Positions 10,666-19,094 of a DNA stretch of 20,276 bases are shown here, piece after piece. Both the position numbers and the translations under genes were made by a program. The DNA is from Paramacrobiotus richtersi (taxonomy: Eukaryota; Tardigrada; Eutardigrada; Parachela; Macrobiotidae): assembly GCA_034698045.1 (NCBI GenBank), contig JAQGAU010001247.1, positions 1 to 20,276 of the forward strand, read 5' to 3'. The notes below the pieces were generated by a model. That model was not told the DNA's origin, searched no databases, and saw nothing but the letters and a program-made list of their open reading frames with translations. The first letter of the stretch is position 1. Every line of letters starts with the position of its first letter.

Positions 10666-12246
10666 AAGCCTGCCCGTTACGATACTGTCTCCCCAGTCAT
10701 AACAGAATCGCACTGAATCAAGTATACTATAATTAAGTGTAATACAAAAGTATTAAATTTTGTCACGTTCATTTGCCCGCCATCGGCAACTTCGCATCGA
10801 AGCGTGCGAAGGATTCAGATCATACAAATATGTACTAAGTTATGTACTAACTGCGATTGCTACAACTACCATTAATGATGTCCTAACTACCATTACGACG
10901 GTGGCTAATTAATGAACGACAGATGCGACTGAAACCTGGCAAAAACGGTTGCTTCATTCATTCGGACTGTTGTTCGAAGTTCGAATGCATATACCGACTT
11001 TTCATGAATCACGATCATTCGAACACATGTCTGCAATTACAGTTTAATTTTTTCTTGGGATAATATCAGCAGAATCGTCCCGGAATCAAGCCGTAGAACC
11101 ATGCCTTCATGTACGAGGTGCAAGTAAAAAGTTCTGCAACTGACCTCGCAGCTCCGCTCCCTGCAGTCCATTCAGAGTGGTTTCATTTACTTATTATAAA
11201 CTTTTATTCGGTCGCTCATATAAAACCAAAGTTAAGAAGAAATCTCAGAAAAGAGGGCAGCAGGAAAATAAAAGCCGAAGTGATTTTCTTGGCTCTGTCC
11301 ACACTAGTTTTCGAGACCACTTAAATAATTTGTTAAGCCGTTATTTTTTAAAACCCAAAGCCCTTCTCCGGATATTTAGGAAGGACATACCTTGGCTTGT
11401 AGACAGAATTTGAACTAAGCTCCGGCGACCTGGGCTGGGTCAGGAAGAAATTTTTCCGTAAAACTACCAATTTTGGCTGGATTAAGATCTCAGCTTTCGT
11501 CAGCGAATTAACTGGGAACATTGTACAACACAATCATTTACCCTGAGTTATTCGGCGCAAAGACTTGCGTTGTTGGCCTTCTGGTTCGACGCGGACAAAA
11601 TTATGTGTGAAAAAGGCCCACAGTTTACCGGCTGGTCGAATTATTTTATAATAATTTGCAAAAAAGGTGGGTTTTCAATTTTAATTTTTTTGGGAACCCG
11701 GGAAGCGGGATTTTAGTAATCACGGCCTGCCTCAACAGAAGGATGAATGGACGTACAAACACAGTTATTCATTTCCGAGACACTGCAAACCAGCGGAAAA
11801 AAACAAATTTTTGCGCACAAAAAACTTGAGTGAACCAAACTGAAATACGTGCATTTGGAGATCCTGGCGCTGTTTCCCACCATTTCAAGCTTTCAGAGAA
11901 ATTTCTTTTGTGGTGTATGCATGAATGATTCTTCTCTAAGAAAAAGTGGCAGCGCTGTATCAGCTTCGTTTGGCTGGGCGGAAAAGGTGACAGTTGCAGA
12001 AATTTTTACTTGTACCTCGTATTACATAGGTGTATAAAAAAATTAAGTTGCAAATGTGTCTTCGAATGCCGTGACCACAGGTTCTTCTTGCAGGAGTCGA
12101 TTCCAAAATTCCAGTAGACTGTACATTGTGAAATTACGAACAGCAGTGAACTGAAAAACAGTATTCTCAGTCTGGCTTTATTGCATAGTCTGACGTTTGA
12201 CACCACCGGTAGTATCACCAGCGAAACTCAAATGTGATTATTTTAA
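10666..12246. other. Spacer between array genes 2 and 3, no supportable gene
   Basis: Only short unrecognised frames occur, such as a Lys/Arg-rich frame of about 78 codons at 11177-11413. Base composition is AT-leaning. The last about 130 bases (from about 12110) share scattered similarity with the region before unit 4, such as TAGTCTGAC followed by an AGTATCA word. The recent duplicate of units 3 and 4 may therefore extend slightly further upstream. Confidence 0.55.
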
Positions 12247-12566
12247 GCTCGAACAACAACGGTCAATTAATTTCTGCAGACACAGCTTACAATTGTTAAT
12301 TAGCCCGGTAGACATCAATATCCACAATAACTCACGTTTGTAATTTGAAGGTTCATTGCCAGCGAACGTTATGTACTGTTCGTAACCACTGAAAGATCAT
12401 TTTAATCTTTAATGGAGTGCATTTTCCGGTCACACGATTGGTCGTTGACAAAATCTTTAAACCCTGCTGTCATAAATTAAATTTAACGAACATCCTGCCA
12501 AACGCTCGATTATGTCACACCGTAAGTTAATTACCGGTAGCAATTACAAGAGGTTGGATAAATACC
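12247..12566 (+). promoter_or_regulatory. Conserved promoter of array gene 3
   Basis: Blocks: GCTCGAACAACAACGGTCAA continuing TTAATTT (12247-12273), TTCATTGCCAGCGAACGTTA continuing TGTACTGT (12352-12379), TTCCGGTCACACGATTGGTC continuing GTTGAC (12424-12449), TAACGAACATCCTGCCAAAC continuing GCTCGATTATGTCACA (12484-12519), TTAATTACCGG (about 12527), and TATA-like GGATAAATACC (12556-12566). A GCAGTGT word about 30 bases after the TATA element is a possible start site. Nearly identical to gene 4 in the proximal blocks. Confidence 0.7.
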
Positions 12567-12638
12567 GACTCGACCACACTGGAGCAGTGTACATTTTCAT
12601 TGTCTATCGAAAAGTTATTTCACAAACGCATTGTCAAA

Positions 12639-13633
12639 ATGAAAACTTTATTCATTCTTGCCATTGTCTTGGGGATTTCATATGCCACGCCGGTAAGTTT
12701 CCGAAATAGTCAGCGTGCGGAATAGTAGTTAAATCTTTACAAACCTAGTGATAATGTTAAACCATGATGTGAATAATTCTTTGCATGGTCATGGATTACC
12801 ATGGCCCTAATATCCGGCAGCTTCCATAGCACGAGCTATACGAATTCTCAACCGATCAGTTTCCGTAAAACAGGCGGTGCTTCATGCGCAGTATCTTGTT
12901 GTGCCCTTTTCGCTGCGAGATATAAAAACTTTCCCCCGATTAGAATCCAGAACTATTGGTAATTGGTTTTACCGTGTAACCCTTGTGAAAAGGTCAAGCG
13001 AGCCGTGAAATCCCAGAACCCCGGAGTATGGAGCGCGCTGGACAAATTGAGCGGGCGCAATAAGCTGACCAATGAGGACATGTACAATCTTTTCGTCAGC
13101 GCCCGCGCCGGCCAAGACTACCCGACCTACAACGCCAACGACATTCCTCAAGGAAACTTTGACTGCGCCACCATGACACCCGGTTATTATGCCGACACAG
13201 ACTTCAAATGTCAAGGTAAATAGTCCAACGCAGTTTCCTTGTCAGGACCTGAACTTGACTGTCTTTCTGTAGTCGTCCGTCGATGTGACGTCAATGGAAA
13301 CATGAGCTCGTACATTTGCCCAAATATGACCGTGAGTAGCTGTCACCGAGCGCTCGTTGTCCGATCATGTCTTTATGTCGTTGATTGATTGTGTAGCTGT
13401 TCAACCAAATCACCCTGGTGTGCCACTGGTTTTGGGAAGTTGACTGCAATCAGGCCAAGAACTTCTACGACTACAGCAACAGCCGTCTGTACCAGGGCGC
13501 CAATGTGCCGCTGCTCGATGACCAGGACAATTACCAGCAGTTTGGCCTTGGAGCTCAAGGACGGTCTGACAACCTCTACACTCTCACTTGGGATGTCAAA
13601 CCAATCCCCGGCAAAGCCAAAGGAGCAAAATAA
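12639..13633 (+). CDS. Secreted single-domain CBM14 chitin-binding protein, array gene 3
   Basis: Exons are 12639-12692, 12993-13215, 13273-13331 and 13397-13633, with introns of 300, 57 and 65 bases and phases 0, 1, 0. The product is 190 residues. The signal peptide ends SYA at 16 and Lys-Arg lies at 20-21. The N-terminal region carries NKLTNED where genes 1 and 2 have NKMSNED. Six CBM14 cysteines have the same spacing as in gene 1, with QGNFDCATMTPGYY at the domain start. The tail ends GKAKGAK. The chitin-binding role is inferred from the family. All exons are intact and splice sites are canonical. Confidence 0.9.
12911..12927 (+). promoter_or_regulatory. TATAAAA element inside intron 1 of gene 3
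   Basis: CGCTGCGAGATATAAAAA matches the same place in gene 4 (16140-16156, GTTGCGAGATATAAAAA). The core TATAAAA lies about 66 bases before exon 2. Gene 1 has a worn form (TTGCGAGAAATAACAACC, about 4986-5003); gene 2 lacks this part of the intron. It could be an internal promoter giving a product without the signal peptide, or chance conservation within a young duplicate. Confidence 0.25.
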
Positions 13634-13634
13634 A
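13629..13634 (+). terminator. AATAAA overlapping the stop codon, gene 3
   Basis: The stop TAA at 13631-13633 is within AATAAA. A distal AATAAA at 13808-13813, 175 bases after the stop and just before TCACACC, is an equally good or better candidate. Confidence 0.45.
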
Positions 13635-13670
13635 CTGCACCACTGGAAATTTGGAAACGAATATACATTT

Positions 13671-13822
13671 ACTCTAGTCTGCATTTTTTTGTGCTCAAAG
13701 CGGTCATTGTATGAAGTGTCAACTGCGGCATACGTAATGACATGTGGATATATGTATAGGCTGTTGTCATATCTTCGATAGAACAGCGCGGTTGTGAATT
13801 GGTTGAAAATAAAAATCACACC
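13671..13822 (+). other. Conserved 3' flank of array gene 3
   Basis: CTCTAGTCTGCATTTTTTTG opens the block, followed by GTGCTCAAAGCGGTCATTG and GAAGTGTC. It ends in AATAAAAATCACACC. It has the same order as the other three units and is the only one with a perfect AATAAA at the distal position. Confidence 0.55.
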
Positions 13823-14681
13823 TATCGCGAAACAGATGGTGGCTATTTCTAGCTAAAGTAAGCTGGCACAAAAAGAAAGACCAGATTCCCTTCTTGGCCC
13901 TGCACCAGCACATCGACCGAGTCTTTGGCAGGAAAGGGACGTGGAAGTTGGGGCACCGCCGTCTTCTTCTGTGGATCCCGTGTAGGTCGATGAGCTAGGA
14001 GGGCAGCTGGTGCAGCCCTCTAGTGGCGGTGGCCGCGGTCACAGTGTTGGTCCGGAAGATGCCCACTTTGGGCAGCATGTACGGGGACGATCAAGAGCGC
14101 AGTTCGAACCGGTTTTGATCATGGGATACGATTAGATCGTGGTGCGAGAGGTTTGAGCGTATGGATAGGCCAACGGGCAGATTACTTTCGGTCCGGAAAA
14201 TCCATTCAGGCGACCGCCCGCGTATCAAACATCGCATGGACTTTGTTGAAAATGTAAAAGACATCAGGGTCGTCTTGTTAAGTACCGAGCTGGAGCCGAG
14301 TAAACGGTTGCCATCTCCGAAACTAGCAAATGTGAAATAACATTACTGCGACGGCCGTGATCGTACGAGTGTAACAAAACAATTCTAAAATACGTTTTCC
14401 GCTGCTATATGGTGCAGAAATTTTTTAATCAGAAAAGCTCTCGCAAGATGCGAGATCAATACAAAGACAATAATTTGATTATTCTATGAAAAAATTGCGG
14501 AGTTCGCGCGAATTGTTTTATATTTTTCTATTATTAAAATTAAAAACCGTTTCTGAAACAATCCCTTCAAGAGGTTTCAGCACTTTTTAGTTCATAATAT
14601 GCTATGAACATGCATGTATCCCGTGGTAAGTGCACAAATTCATAATTAATTTTTGTAAACACTAGAGTGCTGTCACCGCGT
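13823..14681. other. Spacer between genes 3 and 4, left part, with a GC-richer patch
   Basis: About 13860-14340 is visibly richer in G and C than the surrounding DNA. A + strand frame open from at least 13861 to a TAG at 13996-13998 reads protein-like (HQHIDRVFGRKGTWKLGHRR), and another open stretch follows at about 14001-14133. Neither is recognised. This may be a worn gene or transposon fragment. The rest (14340-14680) is AT-rich and empty. Confidence 0.4.
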
Positions 14682-14955
14682 TTAAACACAAGGCCGGTCA
14701 AAAGTCGTGGTGCCCTTAAACTTGAGAATCTTTTCAAGCAGATCTTTCAGGCGCATCTCCATAGTGGATTCGCCAATTTTCTTCTTGGCCTTTGCGTTAA
14801 TTTCGATGGTCGTCTCAGATTGTAGTGCGTGGTGTTATCCGTGACCTGCGTAATGGCGTGTCTCAGTTGATTTTCGGTTTGGCGCAAGCATCGTCCGTCC
14901 GCATAAGTGCTTCCACTGCGGCACTCAAGTCCACGAAATCGGTCATCATGGATTG
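14682..14955 (-). pseudogene. Frameshifted coding relic, unrecognised
   Basis: Three protein-like stretches follow one another on the minus strand in different frames. The first (14955 down to 14866) contains MMTDFVDLSAAVEALMRTDD and stops at TGA. The second (about 14878-14820) contains ENQLRHAITQVTDNTTHY. The third (14834 down to the TAA at 14684-14682) contains ETTIEINAKAKKKIGESTME and MRLKDLLEKILKF. The pieces abut too closely for introns, so frameshifts explain them better. The helical, charged character suggests a coiled-coil or alpha-helical protein. I do not recognise the family. Confidence 0.35.
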
Positions 14956-15497
14956 TCCTGTTTGCACTGTACGGGAACATGGCCACGACACTGGGAAATG
15001 AACGGAATGCTCTCAAGTCTGCCGGGTTTTTTTGTGAGCTGGAGTCTGTGGGGATGAATAGAAAGAACGGTAGAAGTCCTGATGGAGCAACTTTAGTGCC
15101 TGTTTAGGATGGTCAATACGTTGTGTGACATGCTACGAGCTCTTGTATGGTGGCATCATCGTATGTGGATGGTTCGTCAAGGAAAGCTGACACGGTAGCG
15201 CGTAATCGGGAGGTAGCAAAAAAGAATCACTACGATTTTTTCCGAGCTCCGTATTCTTTCCTTTTTGCAACAACAAAAAAAGAGAAATTAATGTAGACGT
15301 ATAACAAATTTCAGATGTGTCCAAGAATTACGAGACAGAGTCATTTCTTGTTGCAATCGATACAAAAAAGTCTATAGTCTGTACAAGATGCTGTGGATTG
15401 CCTAACATTGTTCTCTAACAATTAGTCTGACTTTTTAATCGACCTCGACCGACGCAATCACTCGCCGAAGTATCAAAATGTAATGCGATCATTTAAG
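14956..15497. other. Spacer before unit 4, no supportable gene
   Basis: Short frames only. On the minus strand, upstream of the frameshifted relic (about 14960-15060), a further protein-like stretch (CRGHVPVQCKQDNP) could be more of the same dead gene. From about 15400 there is scattered similarity to the DNA before unit 3, as noted for that spacer. Confidence 0.4.
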
Positions 15498-15811
15498 GCT
15501 CGAACAAAAACGGTCAATTAATTTTTACGATAAAAAGGTTAATTAGCTCATAGAGACATCAATATCCGCAATACGTCATGTTAGCATTTGCAGTTTCATT
15601 GCCAGCGAACGTTATGTACTGTCTATTATTACCACTTAAAATCATTTCAGCCCTTAAAAGAACATATTTGCCGGTCATACGATTGGCCGTTGACTAAATT
15701 CATAAATCCTGCTGACATACATTAAATATAACGAACATCCTGCCAAACGCTCGATTATGTCACATTGTAACTTAATTACCGGCAGCAATTAAAAAAGTCT
15801 GGATAAATACC
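15498..15811 (+). promoter_or_regulatory. Conserved promoter of array gene 4
   Basis: Blocks: GCTCGAACAAAAACGGTCAA continuing TTAATTT (15498-15524), ATATCCGCAATA (about 15562), TTCATTGCCAGCGAACGTTA continuing TGTACTGT (15595-15622), TTTGCCGGTCATACGATTGG continuing CCGTTGAC (15667-15694), TAACGAACATCCTGCCAAAC continuing GCTCGATTATGTCACA (15729-15764), TTAATTACCGGCAGCAATTA (15773-15792), and TATA-like GGATAAATACC (15801-15811). This is the cleanest version of each block and useful as a reference. Confidence 0.72.
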
Positions 15812-15885
15812 GCCTTAATCACACTGAAGCGTGCAGTGTAAAGTTTCATTGTCCATCCAAAACTTCTTTCCACAACACTGCCAAA

Positions 15886-16845
15886 ATGAAGACTTTATTT
15901 ATCATTGCCTTTGTTGTGGGGATTTCGTATGCCACGCCGGTAAGTTTCGGCGTATAGAATAATATTTAGATCTTGACCAATGCTGAAAATCAAAAACCAT
16001 GCTTTGATATAGTTCTTTGCATACTGTATGATCTCTAATATCCGGCAGGTTCCGTGAATTGTAGATCAAGCTATACGAGTTTTTGACTGACTAATTTCTT
16101 TAAAACAAACGGTGCTGCAGTAACTCTTCGTGCTCTTTTCGTTGCGAGATATAAAAAGTTTACATCTGATTGGAATTTGGTTTTACCGTGCAACTATTTT
16201 GTAAGGTTAAGCGAGCCGTGAAATCCCAGAATCCCGGAGTATGGAGCGCGTTGGACAAACTGAGTGGGCGCAACAAGCTGACCAATGAAGACATGTACAA
16301 TCTCTTCGTCGGCGCCCGCGCCGGCCAAGACTACCCGACCTACAACGCCAACGATATTCCTCAAGGAAGCTTCGACTGCGCCTCCATGCCACCCGGTTAT
16401 TATGCCGACACCGACTTCAAATGTCAAGGTAACTAGTTCAGCGCACTTTCCCTGTCAGTATCTGAACTTCACTTTCTTTTACAGTCGTCCGCCGATGTGA
16501 CGTCAACGGCAACATGAGCTCGTACATTTGCCCAAATATGACCGTGAGTGACAGTTGTTGAGCGCTCGTTGTTCGATCGTGTCTTGATGCCGTTGATTGA
16601 CTGTCTAGCTGTTCAACCAAATCACCCTGGTGTGCCACTGGTTCTGGGAAGTCGACTGCAACCAGGCCAAGAACTTCTACGACTACAGCAACAGCCGCCT
16701 GTACCAAGGCGCCAATGTGCCGCTGCTCGATGACCAGGACAATTACCAGCAGTTCGGCCTCGGAGCTCAAGGACGATCTGACAACCTCTACACCCTCACC
16801 TGGGACGTTCGACCAATCCCTGGTAAAGCCAAAGCAGCAAAATAA
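15886..16845 (+). CDS. Secreted single-domain CBM14 chitin-binding protein, array gene 4
   Basis: Exons are 15886-15939, 16206-16428, 16485-16543 and 16609-16845, with introns of 266, 56 and 65 bases and phases 0, 1, 0. The product is 190 residues. The signal peptide (FIIAFVVGISYA) is cut after 16, with Lys-Arg at 20-21. NKLTNED is shared with gene 3. The residue after FV is Gly (FVGARAG) where the others have Ser (FVSARAG). Six CBM14 cysteines lie at 76, 91, 97, 108, 121 and 129, the domain being split over exons 2, 3 and 4. The tail is GKAKAAK. It is intact, with an extracellular chitin-binding role inferred from the domain. Confidence 0.9.
16140..16156 (+). promoter_or_regulatory. TATAAAA element inside intron 1 of gene 4
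   Basis: CGTTGCGAGATATAAAAA is the counterpart of the gene 3 element; the core TATAAAA (16150-16156) lies 50 bases before exon 2. It is a better match to a textbook TATA box than the upstream GGATAAATACC. Function is unproven. Confidence 0.25.
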
Positions 16846-16846
16846 A
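16841..16846 (+). terminator. AATAAA overlapping the stop codon, gene 4
   Basis: The stop TAA at 16843-16845 is within AATAAA. The distal candidate is ATTAAA at 17028-17033, 183 bases after the stop and just before GCCACACC. Confidence 0.45.
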
Positions 16847-16882
16847 CCGCTGAACTCGAAATTTTGAAAGAAATATACGTTT

Positions 16883-17044
16883 TCTCTAGTCTGCATTTTT
16901 TTTTGCTCAACGCGATCACTGCAGGAAGTGTCATGGGTGGTGTACGTAACGACAGCTGCGGATATACTGTAATGCATGTTGTGATACCTGAAACAGAATA
17001 CTGCTGCTGTATATGAATGGATTCCTAATTAAAAAAGCCACACC
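16883..17044 (+). other. Conserved 3' flank of array gene 4
   Basis: CTCTAGTCTGCATTTTTTTT, then GATCACTGCAGGAAGTGTCA, then TGGTGTACGTAACGA, ending at ATTAAAAAAGCCACACC. Same block order as the other units. Confidence 0.55.
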
Positions 17045-17173
17045 TACACCCGCTGTAACTGTATTGGCTGTCCTCGGTTAGGCGAAGTACAGAAGCCGGT
17101 AGTCGGGTGATCCGTCTTGAAAAAGGACATAAAATGTCGTGCTCCTTATGCTGGAAGTACGGCGCGCCCAATA

Positions 17174-17220
17174 TGAACTTGACTTCCTTATACAGTCGTC
17201 AGACGTCCGTAAATGTGTGG
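17174..17220 (+). pseudogene. Possible relic of a fifth array copy (intron 2/exon 3 edge)
   Basis: TGAACTTGACTTCCTTATAC followed by AGTCGTC matches the end of intron 2 and start of exon 3 of the array genes (gene 1 has TGAACTTGACTTTCTTAGTC). The continuation GTCCGTAAATGTGTGG resembles exon 3 GTCCGTCGATGTGACG but has a stop (TAA) in the coding frame. A weaker exon-4-like match (CTTTCCAACTATATCAAGCT) lies at about 17300. No exon 1, exon 2 or CBM14 frame was found here, so this is a dead fragment at most. Confidence 0.35.
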
Positions 17221-17843
17221 CATAATAAACAAACTTTGCCTTTAAAGGCCGAATACCTTGCGTTCCCAATCGGTTCCTGTAGGTAGCTTATTTGCACCGT
17301 CTTTCCAACTATATCAAGCTGACAGGTACAAACAAGGTACTCGCTTACCGAGACATACGGTATTGAGGAAAACTTATGTGTACCAGCGGAAACTTTGTCA
17401 AGTCCGATTAGCACACAGCGCGTTGGCTAGGTTTAATTAACGCAAACAGAGGTGTACGTAGTCGATTAGTCGTGCATATTTTACGTTAACAAGAGCTGAC
17501 GCCCATGTTCGCACGCGATAACAAAATAGCAAAAATTTAATATACAGCGTAGGTGCTGGACCGCGTGAAGCACCTATCGCAGGGTGCAAACTGCACACCT
17601 GAATTTAAAAATGAAAAGCGTTTGATTATCAGAAAAATGTTCGGAAAGCTTCTGTACTGTAGCCTGTGGTCTTTTGGATGTATGTACTCGTATCATGGTA
17701 GAAGCGGCGGAAATGTGGCTTTTAAATGTATCTGGAATCGTAACTATCGAATTCTCCGGTGACCATGAGCAATCTATCTTGGCGCGAGAACCCTTGCCTG
17801 TATGAAAACTTCCAAAAATGGTCTACCGCGGCAGTTTTCGCGT
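17221..17843. other. Spacer between the array and the syntaxin gene
   Basis: Short unrecognised frames only, such as a + strand frame at 17553-17762 with no known motif. The convergent gene arrangement (array on +, syntaxin on -) means both neighbours end toward this stretch. Confidence 0.5.
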
Positions 17844-17849
17844 TTTATT
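17844..17849 (-). terminator. Candidate polyadenylation signal of the syntaxin gene
   Basis: AATAAA on the minus strand (TTTATT on +), about 300 bases beyond the syntaxin stop at 18149-18151. It is the nearest perfect AATAAA I found downstream on that strand. It would give a 3' untranslated region of normal length. Confidence 0.4.
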
Positions 17850-18148
17850 AGCAAATGCTGACAGCAATATACAGGTACAGATGGCGGTTATACCTGTTGC
17901 TGTTTATAAGAAAAGAACACATCAAAGGTTAGCAAATATTCCAAGGCAGGGCACTGGTGCATTACCTATTCAGTACATTAAGCTAAAAAAGTGCTAGTCA
18001 CAGGCCAAACATGATGCATTCGCAAACTGTATTGTGCGTATTTGTCTTAAGTTAAGAATGCACATTCCGCAATTATTTGGTCCAAAGATGTCCGAAGACT
18101 GTCCACACCGCCAATTCATCCAACATCCAAATTGCCAGTATCCAAACG

Positions 18149-19024
18149 TCAATAACTAAACTTCACTACCAAATAAATCGCCACTGCGGCCAGCATAAAA
18201 CCCAGAATTAAGATGCCTGTAACCGTACACTAAAACGGAAATGTCGTTCACAATCTACAGTTTCTGCACATACAGCAAAGAACAGATTACCCGGCGCACA
18301 ATTCCCGTCTTCTTTCGAGCAGCTACAGCCGACTCAATGTTCTTTTTGGCTGCTGCAGTGTGTTTGGCAGCCGCTTCCATGTTACTTTGGATTTGATCAA
18401 CAATTTCACCCTAAAGTGGATACAATAGTAATATTATGTTGATAATCTGCTGGCAAAATCAATGGCAAAACAATCATGCTGACCACCTGCTCTTCCACCA
18501 AAACAACAACTTCCGAGACCAAACCCGTAATTTCCTGGACATTCTTTTCCAATGCCAGAATCTTTTGATGCCTGGCCTTTACATCAGCCAAAGTGTCGCT
18601 CGCTTTCTGCGAGTTCGTACGCGTCAAGGGAACAAAATGCATTTATCAAAATTTCTGTCATCGTTTCTTAGTACAGTGCAGTTTCACGACATTAGTGTAC
18701 GAGTACGACATGAGTGCATTTTTAAAAAAAACAGTCAGTGATGAACATATGTAGATGACAAACCGAACAGATGCATGAATTTATTCTAACCTGCTGCGAA
18801 AGTATCGCAAGGCTTTCACATTCCAACAATTTGTCAGCTTCAGCATCTTCTAACCTCGGCTGGGATTCTGCAAGATGCCCGCCTTCCTTTAGAACAAAGC
18901 AAACCCAATAATATTATCATGTTACTAGAAAAAACCAACCAATATCTGCAGTTTTCAACTGACGGAGTACACGTATTCTCTCCATGATTCCATCGGTTTC
19001 TGCCGATACTCGGTCGTTGTTGTA
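18149..19024 (-). CDS. Syntaxin (Qa-SNARE), C-terminal part; N-terminal part not seen
   Basis: Five exons in coding order: 19024-18940, 18882-18791, 18606-18487, 18410-18291 and 18229-18149, with introns of 57, 184, 76 and 61 bases, giving 165 residues to a TGA stop. Residues 1-59 are a charged linker after the Habc region (ERIRVLRQL, RLEDAEADKLLE). Residues 60-139 are the SNARE motif: LADVKARHQKILALEKNVQE and VLVEEQGEIVDQIQSNM, matching the syntaxin pattern EARHxxIxxLE...LVxxQGExID. The central zero-layer Gln is the last codon of exon 18606-18487. RKKTGIVRR is the basic stretch before the membrane; the last 26 residues are a tail anchor ending KFSY. Syntaxins pair with SNAP-25-type and VAMP-type SNAREs to fuse vesicles with target membranes. 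Full syntaxins are near 290 residues, so about 120-130 N-terminal residues are missing and probably lie to the right. The two most upstream exon limits are the least certain. Confidence 0.88.
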
Positions 19025-19094
19025 CTAAGGTTAGTTGCTCAGATTTAAACGTTGGCCTAAAAGTGCCTTGTGCAGGAATGAGCTGTGCTTCTTG

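Larger units (their letters stand above)
12247..13822 (+). repeat. Tandem gene-array unit 3
   Basis: Third copy of the unit. Its promoter, intron 1 and body exons are closest to unit 4. Its intron 2 and signal-peptide exon are closest to unit 1, which gives a mosaic relationship (see findings). Confidence 0.8.
15498..17044 (+). repeat. Tandem gene-array unit 4
   Basis: Fourth copy of the promoter-gene-3' flank unit, closest to unit 3 over promoter, intron 1 and exons 2 and 4. It is the last intact copy; an exon-3-like scrap follows at 17174-17220. Confidence 0.8.

Noticed and set aside
12963-13223. Unspliced reading of exon 2 starting from a GTG/ATG-like codon in intron 1
   Set aside because: The spliced model with signal peptide and phase-matched introns is supported by four paralogues. 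The unspliced frame runs into the intron 2 stop.
16438-16977. Long minus-strand frame (179 codons) over exons 3-4 of gene 4, with similar ones over genes 1-3
   Set aside because: It is the antisense shadow of conserved exon 4. It recurs only because the exons are conserved, and it has no known motif.
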